Positions 33,861 to 43,109 are shown, counted from the stretch's first letter. The stretch: DNA of 51,148 nt from Muribaculaceae bacterium (GCA_029061255.1 JAIDSL010000146.1:1-51148), one strand, 5' to 3'. Translations and numbers: made by a program. The notes: generated from the sequence alone by a model not told the origin.

Positions 33861-35405
33861 ATGAAGAGATTGATGACATTGATGTGGATGATTGGGATGA
33901 CATTAACGGGAGTGAACATTTATGGTGATATCATTTCCTGGGGAGACCAAGGAAATGGGAGATATGTAAATCCGATTCTGAATGCTGATTATTCAGATCC
34001 GGACGTGATACGTGTGGATGACAAGTATTACATGGTGTGTTCGGATTTTCATTTCATTGGCATGCCGGTGCTGGAATCATCGGATATGGTCAATTGGGAA
34101 ATAATCAGCCAAGTTTACGATAAGTTCGATTATCCCGGATGGAACGAATTCAAGCATTATGCAGGTGGCTCATGGGCTCCGGCAATACGCTATCACAATG
34201 GATTATACTATGTATATTTCTGCACACCTGACGAAGGGCTCTTTATGTCAACAGCGTCAGACCCACATGGTCCATGGTCGGAGCTCCATCTCGTGAAAGA
34301 TGTGAAGAAATGGGAGGATCCGTGTCCATTCTGGGATGAGGATGGTCAGGCCTATCTGGTAAGAAGCCAGTATGGAGCCGGGCCAATCTATCTGCATAAA
34401 ATGTCGGCAGACGGAAAGGAACTGCTTGATGATGGCACTATTATTTATGAGGGAGAAGTGGCAGAAGGACCTAAGATGCATAAGTTTAACGGCAAATATT
34501 ATATCAGCTTGCCGGAAGGAGGAGTAAGGGGAGGCTGGCAGACGGCTCTTCGGTCTGATTCAATATATGGTCCTTACGAGCGTAAGGTAGTGCTTGAGAC
34601 AGGAAGCACCGACATCAATGGTCCGCATCAAGGCTCCATAGTCGACACAAATGATGGGAAGTGGTGGTTTTATCACTTTCAGGAAGTTCCGAAATTAGGC
34701 CGGGTTGTGCATCTTCAGCCTATGGAATGGGTCAATGGTTGGCCAAAGATGGGTGTGGATTACGATGGGAATGGAGTAGGAGAACCTGTCATGGAATGGG
34801 ATATGCCGGTGGCAGGACACAATGAGACTAAACCACAATCAAGCGATTCGTTCGACGATGGGAAACTCGGTCTTCAATGGCAAGCTAACCATCTGTGGAT
34901 ACCGGAAAACATATCTTTCAATAAAAAGGAAGGTTGGATCTCAATCACTGCAGCGACAGCAGACTCACTGAAAAACGCACCGAATACACTGACGCAGAAA
35001 ATGACCGGGTATACGGGAGTGGCGACTGTAAAGATGGATTTCTCGGATATGAACGAAGGACAGGTTGCCGGACTTGGATGTCTGGCAAAGGTGTATAGAG
35101 GATTGGGGGTCGCAAAGAAAGATGGCAGGAACTTATTATATTTTGAAGAGGGGGGCAAGCGAAGGGAAATATGCCCAATTTCCGGAAATCAAGTGTATCT
35201 GAAAGCTGATCTTGATGCAAATAATAATAGTCATACCCTATCATACAGTCTCGACGGGAAAGAATACCATACAGCATGCGAACCATTTGAAATGATATGG
35301 GGAAATTGGAAAGGGCCAAGAATCGGGATATATAGCTATACATCAAATGAAGATTCTGGGGCGGGAACGGTGCATTTTGATGATTTTGAATATATTTATG
35401 AATAA
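33861..35405 (+). CDS. GH43 family glycoside hydrolase
   Basis: Start at 33861 (MKRLMTLMWMIGMTLTGVNIYG) chosen as it opens the signal peptide; 33855 is also possible. GH43 is an inverting five-bladed propeller active on arabinoxylan, arabinan or xylose oligosaccharides. Seen: NPILNADYSDPDVIRVDD (base Asp in YSDPDV, about 36-53), VKKWEDPCPFWDEDGQAYLV (pKa-modulating Asp), YEGEVAEGPKMHK (acid Glu in EGP, about 205), and a C-terminal beta-sandwich from about residue 325 (DSFDDGKLGLQWQAN). Likely arabinofuranosidase or xylosidase; exact substrate unknown. It is divergent from the S9 gene. Confidence 0.93.
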   Translation: MKRLMTLMWMIGMTLTGVNIYGDIISWGDQGNGRYVNPILNADYSDPDVIRVDDKYYMVCSDFHFIGMPVLESSDMVNWEIISQVYDKFDYPGWNEFKHYAGGSWAPAIRYHNGLYYVYFCTPDEGLFMSTASDPHGPWSELHLVKDVKKWEDPCPFWDEDGQAYLVRSQYGAGPIYLHKMSADGKELLDDGTIIYEGEVAEGPKMHKFNGKYYISLPEGGVRGGWQTALRSDSIYGPYERKVVLETGSTDINGPHQGSIVDTNDGKWWFYHFQEVPKLGRVVHLQPMEWVNGWPKMGVDYDGNGVGEPVMEWDMPVAGHNETKPQSSDSFDDGKLGLQWQANHLWIPENISFNKKEGWISITAATADSLKNAPNTLTQKMTGYTGVATVKMDFSDMNEGQVAGLGCLAKVYRGLGVAKKDGRNLLYFEEGGKRREICPISGNQVYLKADLDANNNSHTLSYSLDGKEYHTACEPFEMIWGNWKGPRIGIYSYTSNEDSGAGTVHFDDFEYIYE

Positions 35406-35534
35406 TATAACCTTATGACGTGTGGGGACGCATGCGGAGCATGCTTACTACTTATTTAGCTGTAATTTTAGTGAGCCTTTTGGTATGTAAATTTGTTATA
35501 ATGGAAGTTAATAACCTTTATCATTAGAAATATT

Positions 35535-36242
35535 ATGAAAATATCAGATCGCATTCGCCATTTCTTCCACGTTGTATCTAACGTCAGGCCTATCGTATGG
35601 ATTGGGTCGTATATAGCGCTTATGCCTATATTTGCGCTTATTTATTGGGCATTGCCCGATGGACAGTTTAGAATTCCGGATGGAGCCGGGGTGGATTTCG
35701 GATCGTGGCTCTACTATAGCATTGTGACTATAACGACACTTGGATTTGGCGACTACACTCCTGCACATGGTTGGGCACAGTGCGTGACAGCTGTTGAGGT
35801 GATGTGCGGCTTGACTATTTTAGGATTTTTCCTGAATGCCGTAGGCTCGATGAAGTCTGAGATTGACGTGACCTCTGAAATCGAGAAACAGCGTCAGCTT
35901 CATTCTGCAGCCGAAAAGGATAAGCTTGTCAAGGTAAGCCCGTTGCTTTTGAAGAGATTGAACACGTTTATATATCACTGTGAGAACAAAGTATCGCAGA
36001 GTCAGTTGACAAGGTCGGCATTTAATATCTCGCTTGCATTGGATTCACTTCAGACACGTGTGGATCTTACTGAGTGGCCGGAGCTATTGGAAAACTGCTT
36101 CACACTTGTAGCAGATTGCCAGCTTTTCACGGATGATAAACCTGAAGGAAACGGAACAGAGGAATCGCCATCAATATTTGCAACGCAGGCGGCACAAACC
36201 GCACGTAAGATACAAACTCTGTTGACAGAAATTACTGCATGA
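35535..36242 (+). CDS. Two-TM potassium channel-like protein
   Basis: 235 aa. TM1 about 20-40, pore helix then selectivity filter TTLGFGDY (67-74; a GFG variant of GYG), TM2 about 80-103, as in two-TM K+ channels. The C-terminal 130 residues are cytoplasmic and helical (KQRQLHSAAEKDKLVKVSP, LTEWPELLENCFTLVADC) with no RCK-type Rossmann motif. It probably forms tetramers in the inner membrane; the gating signal cannot be predicted. Monocistronic. Confidence 0.88.
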   Translation: MKISDRIRHFFHVVSNVRPIVWIGSYIALMPIFALIYWALPDGQFRIPDGAGVDFGSWLYYSIVTITTLGFGDYTPAHGWAQCVTAVEVMCGLTILGFFLNAVGSMKSEIDVTSEIEKQRQLHSAAEKDKLVKVSPLLLKRLNTFIYHCENKVSQSQLTRSAFNISLALDSLQTRVDLTEWPELLENCFTLVADCQLFTDDKPEGNGTEESPSIFATQAAQTARKIQTLLTEITA

Positions 36243-36291
36243 GAAAATCATTTTTTAACCCAGGAATCTACAATTCTAAATAAAGTCTAAT

Positions 36292-36326
36292 AAACAGCCT
36301 TGCGTCTTGAAACGCAAGGCTGTTTA
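36292..36326. terminator. Bidirectional terminator
   Basis: AAACAGCCTTGCGT and ACGCAAGGCTGTTT form a 14-bp stem around a short TTGAA loop, with A and T runs outside. It serves the K+ channel gene (plus) and the GH51 gene (minus), which converge here. Confidence 0.9.
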
Positions 36327-36340
36327 TTTTATATGCAACC

Positions 36341-38803
36341 TTAATTCTTAATTGGGATTCTGATGATATTCACTGAATAGCCGGGGACATCGAAGAGAAT
36401 ATCATTGGATGTTCCAATCTTGACGGTTCCGTCGACAGGGATGATATTATGGGGAGTGGATATTGTGTTTTCATCTCCACCGGTTGCGGAAGAAAGGCGG
36501 ATCAACTTCAAAGCCTCAGGTTTAGATGTATCTAATGAACAGTTGGACAGGTTGATGACACCGTCTGCGTATCCATCGCCAACGTTGACAACCTTGACAT
36601 ACATCATCTTGGCAGCATCATCAATAGTGGTGGAGGCATAGACACCTTCCATAGCACTACCCTTCATAGATTTACAGGAAAGGTTGAGTTTACCGTCAAG
36701 ATAACAGCAAATGCTGTCGCCGTCTACATCAACCTGAAGATCATACCAGCGATCCGGATCGACACTAAAACGTTCGCCTCTGCATAATGCCACACGATTT
36801 CCATCAATGGCTTGCTCAACATTGTTTTGAGAGTTTGACCATCCGCCAACATTAAACCATTGATATGTCTTTGGATTCTTATATCCAAACATCGCCATGA
36901 AGCCTTCAAACCCTGACAGCTTCTTTGCCTGAACCTTGAAAGAGTATTTCTCCGCATCTATATCATCCGGGCAAACAATCATTGCAGCTTGTTGATCCCC
37001 TTTCTGAATAATTTCAGAAGCAGTGGTAGTCCAGTTTCCTGACACTTTGTTCCACTTTGAATAGTCGGATATATCCACAGATTTTCCGTCTACAGTAAGT
37101 TGGGCATCGCGATAAACGATGTCTGTAGACCAGGATGCAAGACCGACGTGCACCGGCTGTGCCTTTTCCGCCTCGGTAGGCTCCGGTTTAGTAAGATTAT
37201 ATGTCCAGTCTGTCTTTACTACCTGTGTGCCAATATTATTGGGGAAAAGTTGCTGCACATAGTAAGAAGGAGTGCCCATCACTTGCGAAGAGTTGAAGCG
37301 GATCATGTCAGGACGCCAACGCGCATCGTTTTCATTGACGAAGATGGGTGCATACGAATTCATCACCACAACATCAGAATTGTTTTCCATACCCATCATA
37401 TAGACAGCCTCGCCCAGTGCGGCATTCAGGTTGCCGATTTCACCGAAATTGCTGGTGACAGCATATTCGCCGACATATACCTTATGCTTTGAACGGTCGT
37501 AGTCGTCATATTTGTTGAATCTATCGGCAAACCATTTGGGGTTGCGATAGTAATGCTCATCCACAATTTCCACCGGATAATCATTACGCCAGGATGGATA
37601 GTCAGTAGCCCAAGACTCGACATTACCTATACATTTCACATTAGGATATTTCTCCTTAATAGCGTTGTAGAACTGGATATAGCGCTCCGGATAATGGTCG
37701 CTTTGGTCGGAGTTGTCGTCCATATTGAAATTGTAGTTCTCGTTGCCGATCTCAATGTATTCGAGATTGAAGGGCTCCGGGTGACCGTTGTCTGCACGCA
37801 TCTTGCCATACTTGGTGGTCACATCTCCGTTGGCATATTCAAGAGCGTCGAGGCATTCCTGAATCCAATCGCCAATCTGATCGTAGGGTGTGCAACCACC
37901 ATGCCAAATGCCGACATTGACCACAAACAATGGTTTAGCACCCAGGTCTTCTGCAAGTTGAAGATACTCGTGAAATCCGATGCCATCGCTCGTACGGTAA
38001 CCCCAGTTTACATTCTGATGACCCTCACGCTGCTCGATAGGACCAATGGTGCGTTTCCACCTGAATGCATTATCGGGGCTTTGCTGCCCTTCGACGAAAC
38101 ATCCGCCAGGGAAGCGCATGAAGGAAGGATTCATATCTGCAAGCATCTGAGCAAGATCGGGACGCATACCATTTTCACGGCCCTTAAACGTAGGCGGGAA
38201 AAGACTGACCACATCGAGCTGGAACTGTCCCGGCTTGTCAGCTGTTAGAGTAAACTCAGCTTTCGGGTCAGTGGCAGTGGCAGTGATTGTGGCAGTATAC
38301 TTCTTCCAATCCTTGGACAAGGAAAACTTCAAGTTCTCTTCACCAAGAATCTTACCGGAAGCAGACTGAAGACGAGCTGTTATGGTGCCCTTGTATTTCT
38401 TGTCGCTCTTAGCCCAGAAAGAGAGTTGATATTTTCTATCCTTAACTGCGTTGATACCCCAAAACCCTTCATTGCGCACGCCGTCACCCGGTTTGACGAG
38501 AGTGACGTCAAGGGCATTGTGCTGCACTTCATTGAGAAGGTCATTCTGAACCAATGCTATCTGAGCGTCACCGACGCTAAACCAGTTGCAGGGTGTCGTA
38601 TCATCCTCAAAAGAGCGGTTGCGGATCAATTCAGCATAAAGGCCTCCGTCGGCGGCATGATTGATATCTTCGTAGAATATGCCGTAATGAACCGGGCTGA
38701 TCATAGGTCCTCGCTGGTTGGCATCGATGTTGATTACTACCTGTGCGGACACGGCCTGTGCCATTGCGAACAGGGAGAGGGCAAGAATCTGTCTTTTTCT
38801 CAT
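36341..38803 (-). CDS. GH51 family alpha-L-arabinofuranosidase
   Basis: 820 aa, signal peptide MRKRQILALSLFAMAQAVSA. GH51 enzymes release arabinose from arabinan, arabinoxylan or arabinogalactan by a retaining mechanism. The acid/base is E355 in EIGNEN and the nucleophile E446 in VYVGEYAV; other family marks are GGLYAELIRNRSFED (53-67) and MRFPGGCFVEG (229-239). A carbohydrate-binding-like domain lies at about 105-205. From about 540 an inserted beta-sandwich (YSFKVQAKKLSGFEGFMAMF) resembles a LamG/3-keto-disaccharide-type module, as in Bacteroidota GH51 proteins. Periplasmic. It pairs functionally with the GH43 enzyme. Confidence 0.94.
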   Translation of the reverse strand: MRKRQILALSLFAMAQAVSAQVVINIDANQRGPMISPVHYGIFYEDINHAADGGLYAELIRNRSFEDDTTPCNWFSVGDAQIALVQNDLLNEVQHNALDVTLVKPGDGVRNEGFWGINAVKDRKYQLSFWAKSDKKYKGTITARLQSASGKILGEENLKFSLSKDWKKYTATITATATDPKAEFTLTADKPGQFQLDVVSLFPPTFKGRENGMRPDLAQMLADMNPSFMRFPGGCFVEGQQSPDNAFRWKRTIGPIEQREGHQNVNWGYRTSDGIGFHEYLQLAEDLGAKPLFVVNVGIWHGGCTPYDQIGDWIQECLDALEYANGDVTTKYGKMRADNGHPEPFNLEYIEIGNENYNFNMDDNSDQSDHYPERYIQFYNAIKEKYPNVKCIGNVESWATDYPSWRNDYPVEIVDEHYYRNPKWFADRFNKYDDYDRSKHKVYVGEYAVTSNFGEIGNLNAALGEAVYMMGMENNSDVVVMNSYAPIFVNENDARWRPDMIRFNSSQVMGTPSYYVQQLFPNNIGTQVVKTDWTYNLTKPEPTEAEKAQPVHVGLASWSTDIVYRDAQLTVDGKSVDISDYSKWNKVSGNWTTTASEIIQKGDQQAAMIVCPDDIDAEKYSFKVQAKKLSGFEGFMAMFGYKNPKTYQWFNVGGWSNSQNNVEQAIDGNRVALCRGERFSVDPDRWYDLQVDVDGDSICCYLDGKLNLSCKSMKGSAMEGVYASTTIDDAAKMMYVKVVNVGDGYADGVINLSNCSLDTSKPEALKLIRLSSATGGDENTISTPHNIIPVDGTVKIGTSNDILFDVPGYSVNIIRIPIKN

Positions 38804-38816
38804 CGGTATTAGATTA

Positions 38817-38842
38817 GAAGTTGTTTAAACTTATTTACGAAT
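38817..38842. repeat. Copy of the 21260-21285 end sequence
   Basis: 24 of 26 bases match the left end of the inverted-repeat element at 21260 (GAAGTTGTTT, then AA instead of CG, then ACTTATTTACGAAT). It lies just before the GH51 start, in the leader. Confidence 0.7.
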
Positions 38843-38861
38843 TCTTTTAAAATTATAGTTG

Positions 38862-38869
38862 CAAAGATA
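38862..38869 (-). promoter_or_regulatory. -7 element for the GH51 gene
   Basis: On the minus strand TATCTTTG (38869-38862), matching TAnnTTTG, with no clear TTTG at -33. Leader about 50-55 bases, including the repeat at 38817. Confidence 0.55.
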
Positions 38870-38871
38870 AT

Positions 38872-38905
38872 AAAAAAATTGCTCCCGCAGTTATTATGCG
38901 AGAGC
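38872..38905 (-). terminator. Terminator overlapping the DsbA-like stop
   Basis: GCTCTCGCA and TGCGGGAGC pair around TAATAAC (one mismatch), followed by AATTTTTTT on the minus strand. The left arm lies within the last codons of the DsbA-like gene. Confidence 0.75.
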
Positions 38906-39526
38906 TTTTTTCATTGATTCGGGACTTATTACTCCTTGAAGCACCGTAGATTTATCGAAGAGCATAAAAGGAATAAGGTCAAAATCCTGACGCTGATTGA
39001 TCTCATTCTCTTGAGCTTTCACCAGTTCGCCATACTTATCGCTTTCAAGGACATCCTTCACAGCAGAAGTATCCAAACCGCATTTTGCAGCTATCGACAA
39101 TAGAACACTATGGTCAGACAACCTGAGGTTTTCAATAAAATTGGCATGGAAGAGGGCAAAATTCAGTTTGATCAAAGTGTATTGTGGATATCCACTTGCC
39201 TGCGCATATTTCATCAGACGGTGGGCATCAAAAGTGCTGCAAACCGGAGTTGTAGCAAGTTTATAATGGAGGCCTACACGCGCTGCCATATTGGTGATCT
39301 TCGTCATCAGATGCTGAGTCTGCTCGGCAGTGTATTGATGACCGTCCATAAAATGCTGTGTCATTGTCTCCGTAGGGATAACAGGAGCATTGAGGTCAAG
39401 TTGATATGACAAGAATTGAAGCGTCACTTTGTCTGAGATACCCTCTTGCTTAATTATTTCCATCAGCTGAGTCTCTTCCATATACGAATAGGGACATACA
39501 TAATCAGCCCATATCTTTATTTCCAT
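38894..39526 (-). CDS. DsbA-family (FrnE-like) thioredoxin-fold protein
   Basis: 210 aa, no signal peptide, so cytoplasmic. Start MEIKIWADYVCPYSYMEETQL: the active-site-like CPYS keeps the first Cys and Pro, but the second Cys is Ser. This suits the FrnE/polyketide-type DsbA subfamily, where glutathione-linked or single-Cys chemistry is known. A helical insert (LDVRP-free, about 60-135) and the ending PFMLFDKSTVLQGVISPESM with a cis-Pro region (LIPFMLFD) match the family. A mono-thiol oxidoreductase or isomerase role is inferred. Single gene with its own terminator. Confidence 0.85.
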   Translation of the reverse strand: MEIKIWADYVCPYSYMEETQLMEIIKQEGISDKVTLQFLSYQLDLNAPVIPTETMTQHFMDGHQYTAEQTQHLMTKITNMAARVGLHYKLATTPVCSTFDAHRLMKYAQASGYPQYTLIKLNFALFHANFIENLRLSDHSVLLSIAAKCGLDTSAVKDVLESDKYGELVKAQENEINQRQDFDLIPFMLFDKSTVLQGVISPESMKKALA

Positions 39527-39679
39527 AATTTTGTGTTTATCTTAGTATTAATAATCTAATTAAATTTCATTATAATAACAAATATTGATTTGATGAGTTT
39601 GAAAACAGGCAATAATTCGGAATAATTCGGAATAAAAAACGCCGCAACCTTGTGGGTTACAGCGAAAGCATTTTATTGT

Positions 39680-39769
39680 TGGCGGAAAGACAGGGATTCG
39701 AACCCTGGGTACCCGTAAGGGTACAACGGTTTTCGAGACCGTCCCGATCGACCACTCCGGCATCTTTCC
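39680..39769 (-). tRNA. tRNA-Ser (CGA)
   Basis: 90 bases with encoded CCA (39682-39680). The acceptor stem GGAAAGA/TCTTTCC pairs fully. The anticodon arm ACGGTCTCGAAAACCGT reads CGA. A long variable arm (GTACCC with GGGTAC) marks a class II tRNA, and the T arm has GGTTCGAATCC. Confidence 0.96.
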
Positions 39770-39780
39770 AATAGCGGATG

Positions 39781-39811
39781 CAAATTTAGGGATTTTTTTT
39801 GAGATGGCAAA
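39781..39811 (-). promoter_or_regulatory. Promoter of tRNA-Ser
   Basis: On the minus strand TTTG (39811-39808), 19-base spacer, TAAATTTG (39788-39781), 11 bases before the tRNA. Confidence 0.75.
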
Positions 39812-39891
39812 ATTTTTATCGGGATTAATGCGAATTTTCTATTATGGCACCATGAAGCGCCTCTCCGAGGCTTGTGAGCTTTGGGACTATA

Positions 39892-40071
39892 GCCCCAGGC
39901 TGAAGCCTGGGGTTTTGGCATAATTGTCAGGTCTCCGACCTGACAGAAGGTGCTTTCGGGGGGAGGCTGGGAAGCCTCCCTCCCATAGGGAGTGCTTTCG
40001 GGGGGAGGCTGGGAAGCCTCCCTCCCATAGGGGGTGCTTTTGAGGGGAGGCTGGGAAGCCTCCATTCCATA
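39892..40071. repeat. Array of palindromic repeats, with three 42-bp units
   Basis: Three kinds in a row: an 8-bp-plus hairpin CCCCAGGC..GCCTGGGG (39892-39913); GTCAGGTC..GACCTGAC (39927-39945); and a 42-bp unit three times (39950, 39992, 40034) built on GGAGGCTGGGAAGCCTCC with a CCCATA tail. The third unit has diverged. No gene; nothing else seen in 39812-40135. Confidence 0.8.
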
Positions 40072-40135
40072 TTAAGATAAGGAAAGCCCGGAGCGGGAGG
40101 CTCGGGCTTGGCTTATGGTTCGATAGGATTTGAGA

Positions 40136-40621
40136 TTACTTGTTGGTGCGGGAGGTGGTGAAGGTTAGAGTTGCTTCGCCAAGTTCTTGACCGTCGGGAA
40201 GATCCTCAACTTTCTCCACTGCTTTGATAGGTATTCTCAGTGTGCAGTAAGACATCGATTTGTCGGTTTCAAGCAGTGTAGCATTGAGTCCGAGAATGTT
40301 ATTGCCGGATTCAGGCTGAGGCATCTCTGCCATGTTGATCTCCATCGGGAAGTTGCTCCAAGTAAGACCGGGAGCAGGATAACCATTCCAGAAGTATCTT
40401 ACATTGACGATAGCTGACTGCTGATTGCTGTCGACAGCTTTGGTAGTAAGGCCTGTAATAGAAAATTCTTCGCCTTGGAGTACATAAACAGTTCCGTCTT
40501 TTACAACTGCGTTGTCGAACGACATTGTGATGTCTACGTTCGGGAGGTCATTATCATTTGAGCAAGATGAAACCATCATTGCAAACGGTAGGACCAAAAG
40601 GAGATAGAGTAGTTTTTTCAT
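40136..40621 (-). CDS. Small lipoprotein, 161 aa
   Basis: Signal peptide and lipobox: MKKLLYLLLVLPFAMMVSSC with C20 the lipidated Cys. The mature part is a beta-rich acidic domain (VDITMSFDNAVVKDGTVYVL, SITGLTTKAVDSNQQSAIV, SYCTLRIPIKAVEKVEDLP) ending LTFTTSRTNK. No motif recognised. Exported and probably on the periplasmic or outer leaflet face. Divergent from dacB. Confidence 0.75.
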   Translation of the reverse strand: MKKLLYLLLVLPFAMMVSSCSNDNDLPNVDITMSFDNAVVKDGTVYVLQGEEFSITGLTTKAVDSNQQSAIVNVRYFWNGYPAPGLTWSNFPMEINMAEMPQPESGNNILGLNATLLETDKSMSYCTLRIPIKAVEKVEDLPDGQELGEATLTFTTSRTNK

Positions 40622-40696
40622 TTTTCTTTTCCTTGTGTGTTTAGTTATTTATTGCATTAGTTTTGTCATGAGTAAAACATATGAAGGTGGGTGAAA

Positions 40697-40728
40697 GTTG
40701 GATGATTGTGGGATTTTTTGTAATTTTG
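40697..40728 (+). promoter_or_regulatory. Promoter of dacB
   Basis: GTTG (40697-40700), 20-base spacer, TAATTTTG (40721-40728). The leader (about 85 bases) holds an inverted repeat GATCACAT/ATGTGATC (40756-40763 and 40775-40782). Confidence 0.65.
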
Positions 40729-40820
40729 TACTCGCAGAGTACACTGAGGGGCAGAGATCACATAGATGAAGATGATGTGATCGGATCCTGATTTAGGGGA
40801 AATCAGAAAAAAAAATAAAT

Positions 40821-42035
40821 ATGAAACGAAATATTGTTCTTATAACTTTATTGATGGTGGTTGGAGTTGCATTTGGTGCTTCTCCGCTTGATAAGTTTTT
40901 GAAATCTAAGAGCATTACTGCAGGAAGTACGGCGGTGCTGGTGCAGGATTTGGCTACAGGGAAGACACTTGTGGCGCATAATACCGACCGGCCGCTTCTC
41001 CCGGCTTCCATCATGAAGACGGTGACCATAGCCGGGCTGCTTCAAGAGAAGGGCCCTGACGAGAGATTTCATACTTATGTCTATGCCGACGGCCCAATCA
41101 AAGGAAATGCAATTGAGGGAGATCTTCTGATAATGGGTGGAGGAGATCCGACCCTTGGAGCCAACTGCGAGCCAGAATCAGCTGATATAGCCGAGGAGAT
41201 CATCGCAACGCTTCGGCATAAGGGAATCACCAAAATCAATGGGGATATCAGGGTTGACACTTCGCTATATACGGGACCGGCATGTCCACCGAGCTGGGTG
41301 GCCGGAGACCTGAACGAGGCTTATGGCACAGGATGCCATGCCTTGAATTTCCGCCGCAATGCATCAGGAAGCCGTGCGGTCAAGAATCCGGAATCGGTGT
41401 TTCTGTCATATCTCTCATCAAGATTGAGAGGAGCAGGAATATCTATCACCGGCTCTACAAAGGTTGGAACAGATGGAATCAGCGACAAAGAGGAAGCTAC
41501 AGAGCTGCTCGACCATGTAAGCGATAAATATTCGGAAGTGATGCGAAGCTGCATGATGAGGAGCGACAATCTATTCGCCGAGAACCTGCTCCGTACTTTT
41601 GCACTTGCACGCGGGAAGGAGGGATCGACAGAGGCGGGAGCCGCCGAGATGCTCGACTATTGGAAATCTGCCGGAATCCCAACAGAGGGAGTAACGCTTA
41701 TCGACGGCAGTGGGCTCTCCCGCTCCAATAGAGTGACTGCGGACTTCATCACCGGGATACTCCGAGCATTGGGCGACAATGAGGAGTATGCTTCGTTTAT
41801 GCCACTTGCAGGGCAAGAGGGTACTCTTTCGGAGTTTTTGAAGGGGACGGCACTTGATGCGTATGTGGCAATGAAGACCGGAAGCATGAAAGGGATACAA
41901 TGCTATGCCGGATATAAGCTTGATGAAGAGTTTGCCCCGACTCATTCGATTGTGATCATCATGAATGATATTGGTCCAAGAGGGGCGGCACGACGGGCAG
42001 CAGAGGAGTTATTGCTCGGGATCTTCGGGGATTGA
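40821..42035 (+). CDS. dacB: D-alanyl-D-alanine carboxypeptidase/endopeptidase (PBP4, S13)
   Basis: 404 aa, signal peptide MKRNIVLITLLMVVGVAFGA. Low-molecular-mass PBP4 type that cuts D-Ala-D-Ala or cross-links in peptidoglycan. Motifs: SIMK (63-66, with S63 the acyl Ser), SDN in RSDNLFAENLLRT (about 253), and KTG in VAMKTGSMKG (about 354). Shorter than E. coli DacB, so the extra domains are smaller. It overlaps the convergent permease gene by 27 bases (42009-42035). Confidence 0.94.
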   Translation: MKRNIVLITLLMVVGVAFGASPLDKFLKSKSITAGSTAVLVQDLATGKTLVAHNTDRPLLPASIMKTVTIAGLLQEKGPDERFHTYVYADGPIKGNAIEGDLLIMGGGDPTLGANCEPESADIAEEIIATLRHKGITKINGDIRVDTSLYTGPACPPSWVAGDLNEAYGTGCHALNFRRNASGSRAVKNPESVFLSYLSSRLRGAGISITGSTKVGTDGISDKEEATELLDHVSDKYSEVMRSCMMRSDNLFAENLLRTFALARGKEGSTEAGAAEMLDYWKSAGIPTEGVTLIDGSGLSRSNRVTADFITGILRALGDNEEYASFMPLAGQEGTLSEFLKGTALDAYVAMKTGSMKGIQCYAGYKLDEEFAPTHSIVIIMNDIGPRGAARRAAEELLLGIFGD

Positions 42036-43109
42036 GCGACGTACTATGTACATATCGTAGTATGAGAGGAGGAGCGTAGTAAGAGGGAGAGCTATGATCA
42101 TGCCGAGGAAACCAAGGAGGGAGCCCCAGACAGAGAGAGCCAGAAGAATGACAGCGGGGTTGAGACCCATAGCCTTGCCCATGATCTTGGGGGTCAGGAT
42201 GAGGTCCTGGATGCATTGCACAACTACATAGACTGCCATACACTCCCAAAACAGCACCCAGAATGTGGGTCCGCCGGAGATTGAGCCCACAAGGCATAGA
42301 ATAGCTGCAATCGGAAGTGAAATCATCTGAAGATATGGCACCATATTCAGCATACCGATGAAAAGTCCGAACACGACAGCCATCGGCAGCCCGATGATCA
42401 GGAATCCTGCAGCAAAAAGAAGTCCGACAAGCGACGCAATATAGAATTGCCCACGGAAATAACGGTTCATGGCATTTTCTATATCCTTCACGATATGATG
42501 CACTTGCTTGCGCTGGCCATATGGGATCAGCTGCCGAAGAGAAAGGACAAACCTTTCATAATCGAGCATAATGAAAATGACATAAAGAACGACGATTAGC
42601 CAACTTACCACTCCAACAATAAGGCTGAGAGAACTGCCAATAAACGACCATGTCTGGTTAAGGCTATTCTTGATGAGTTCCCACCACTGTTCTCTACTTA
42701 GAAGGCGTCCTATCTGGTCGAAATCTACATTCTTACGAATGAAATCGTGAATCTCCTTGGAAATATATGGAATCTGTATCTGGCTTGATGCATAGTCGCG
42801 AATTATCTTAGCCATTTCAGTGCATTCCTCCACGAGATATGGTATAAGAATCCAGCAAAGAATCCCTATTAGAAATACAGCCTCGAGTAGAGTCATGATG
42901 ACAGGGAAGAAGCGACGTTTGCAACCAAGAATCTTCTTGTTCAACTCTACCGAAGGCTCAAGGATGTAGGCAATGAGACACGCCACGATGAAAGGAAGCA
43001 AGACATCACTGAGAATGTCGAGAAGAAAAAGGGTGATTACAAGGCCGCATAATGAGAATATTATACGGACAACCCGGTCGAAAGTATAAGGACGTCTTGT
43101 TGAATTCAT
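42009..43109 (-). CDS. AI-2E family permease
   Basis: 366 aa polytopic protein of the AI-2E transporter (PerM/TqsA-like) family. TM segments: about 12-33, 34-52, 65-90, 150-175, 205-230, 235-260, 270-290, 305-335. Family marks include LLDILSDVLLPFIVACLIAY near the start and GMLNMVPYLQMIS, ILTPKIMGKAMGLNPAVILL (about 305-324) later. Substrate is unproven in most members. Its 3' end overlaps dacB on the opposite strand by 27 bases, so no separate terminator exists between them. Confidence 0.9.
   Translation of the reverse strand: MNSTRRPYTFDRVVRIIFSLCGLVITLFLLDILSDVLLPFIVACLIAYILEPSVELNKKILGCKRRFFPVIMTLLEAVFLIGILCWILIPYLVEECTEMAKIIRDYASSQIQIPYISKEIHDFIRKNVDFDQIGRLLSREQWWELIKNSLNQTWSFIGSSLSLIVGVVSWLIVVLYVIFIMLDYERFVLSLRQLIPYGQRKQVHHIVKDIENAMNRYFRGQFYIASLVGLLFAAGFLIIGLPMAVVFGLFIGMLNMVPYLQMISLPIAAILCLVGSISGGPTFWVLFWECMAVYVVVQCIQDLILTPKIMGKAMGLNPAVILLALSVWGSLLGFLGMIIALPLTTLLLSYYDMYIVRRSIPEDPEQ

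Noticed and set aside
39673..40065. 130-aa ORF with repeated SQPPPEST/PYGREA units
   Set aside because: It is only the translation of the 42-bp palindrome triplet and the tRNA-Ser gene.
39892..40071. CRISPR-like array
   Set aside because: The repeats are palindromic with no unique spacers between them and no cas genes are present.
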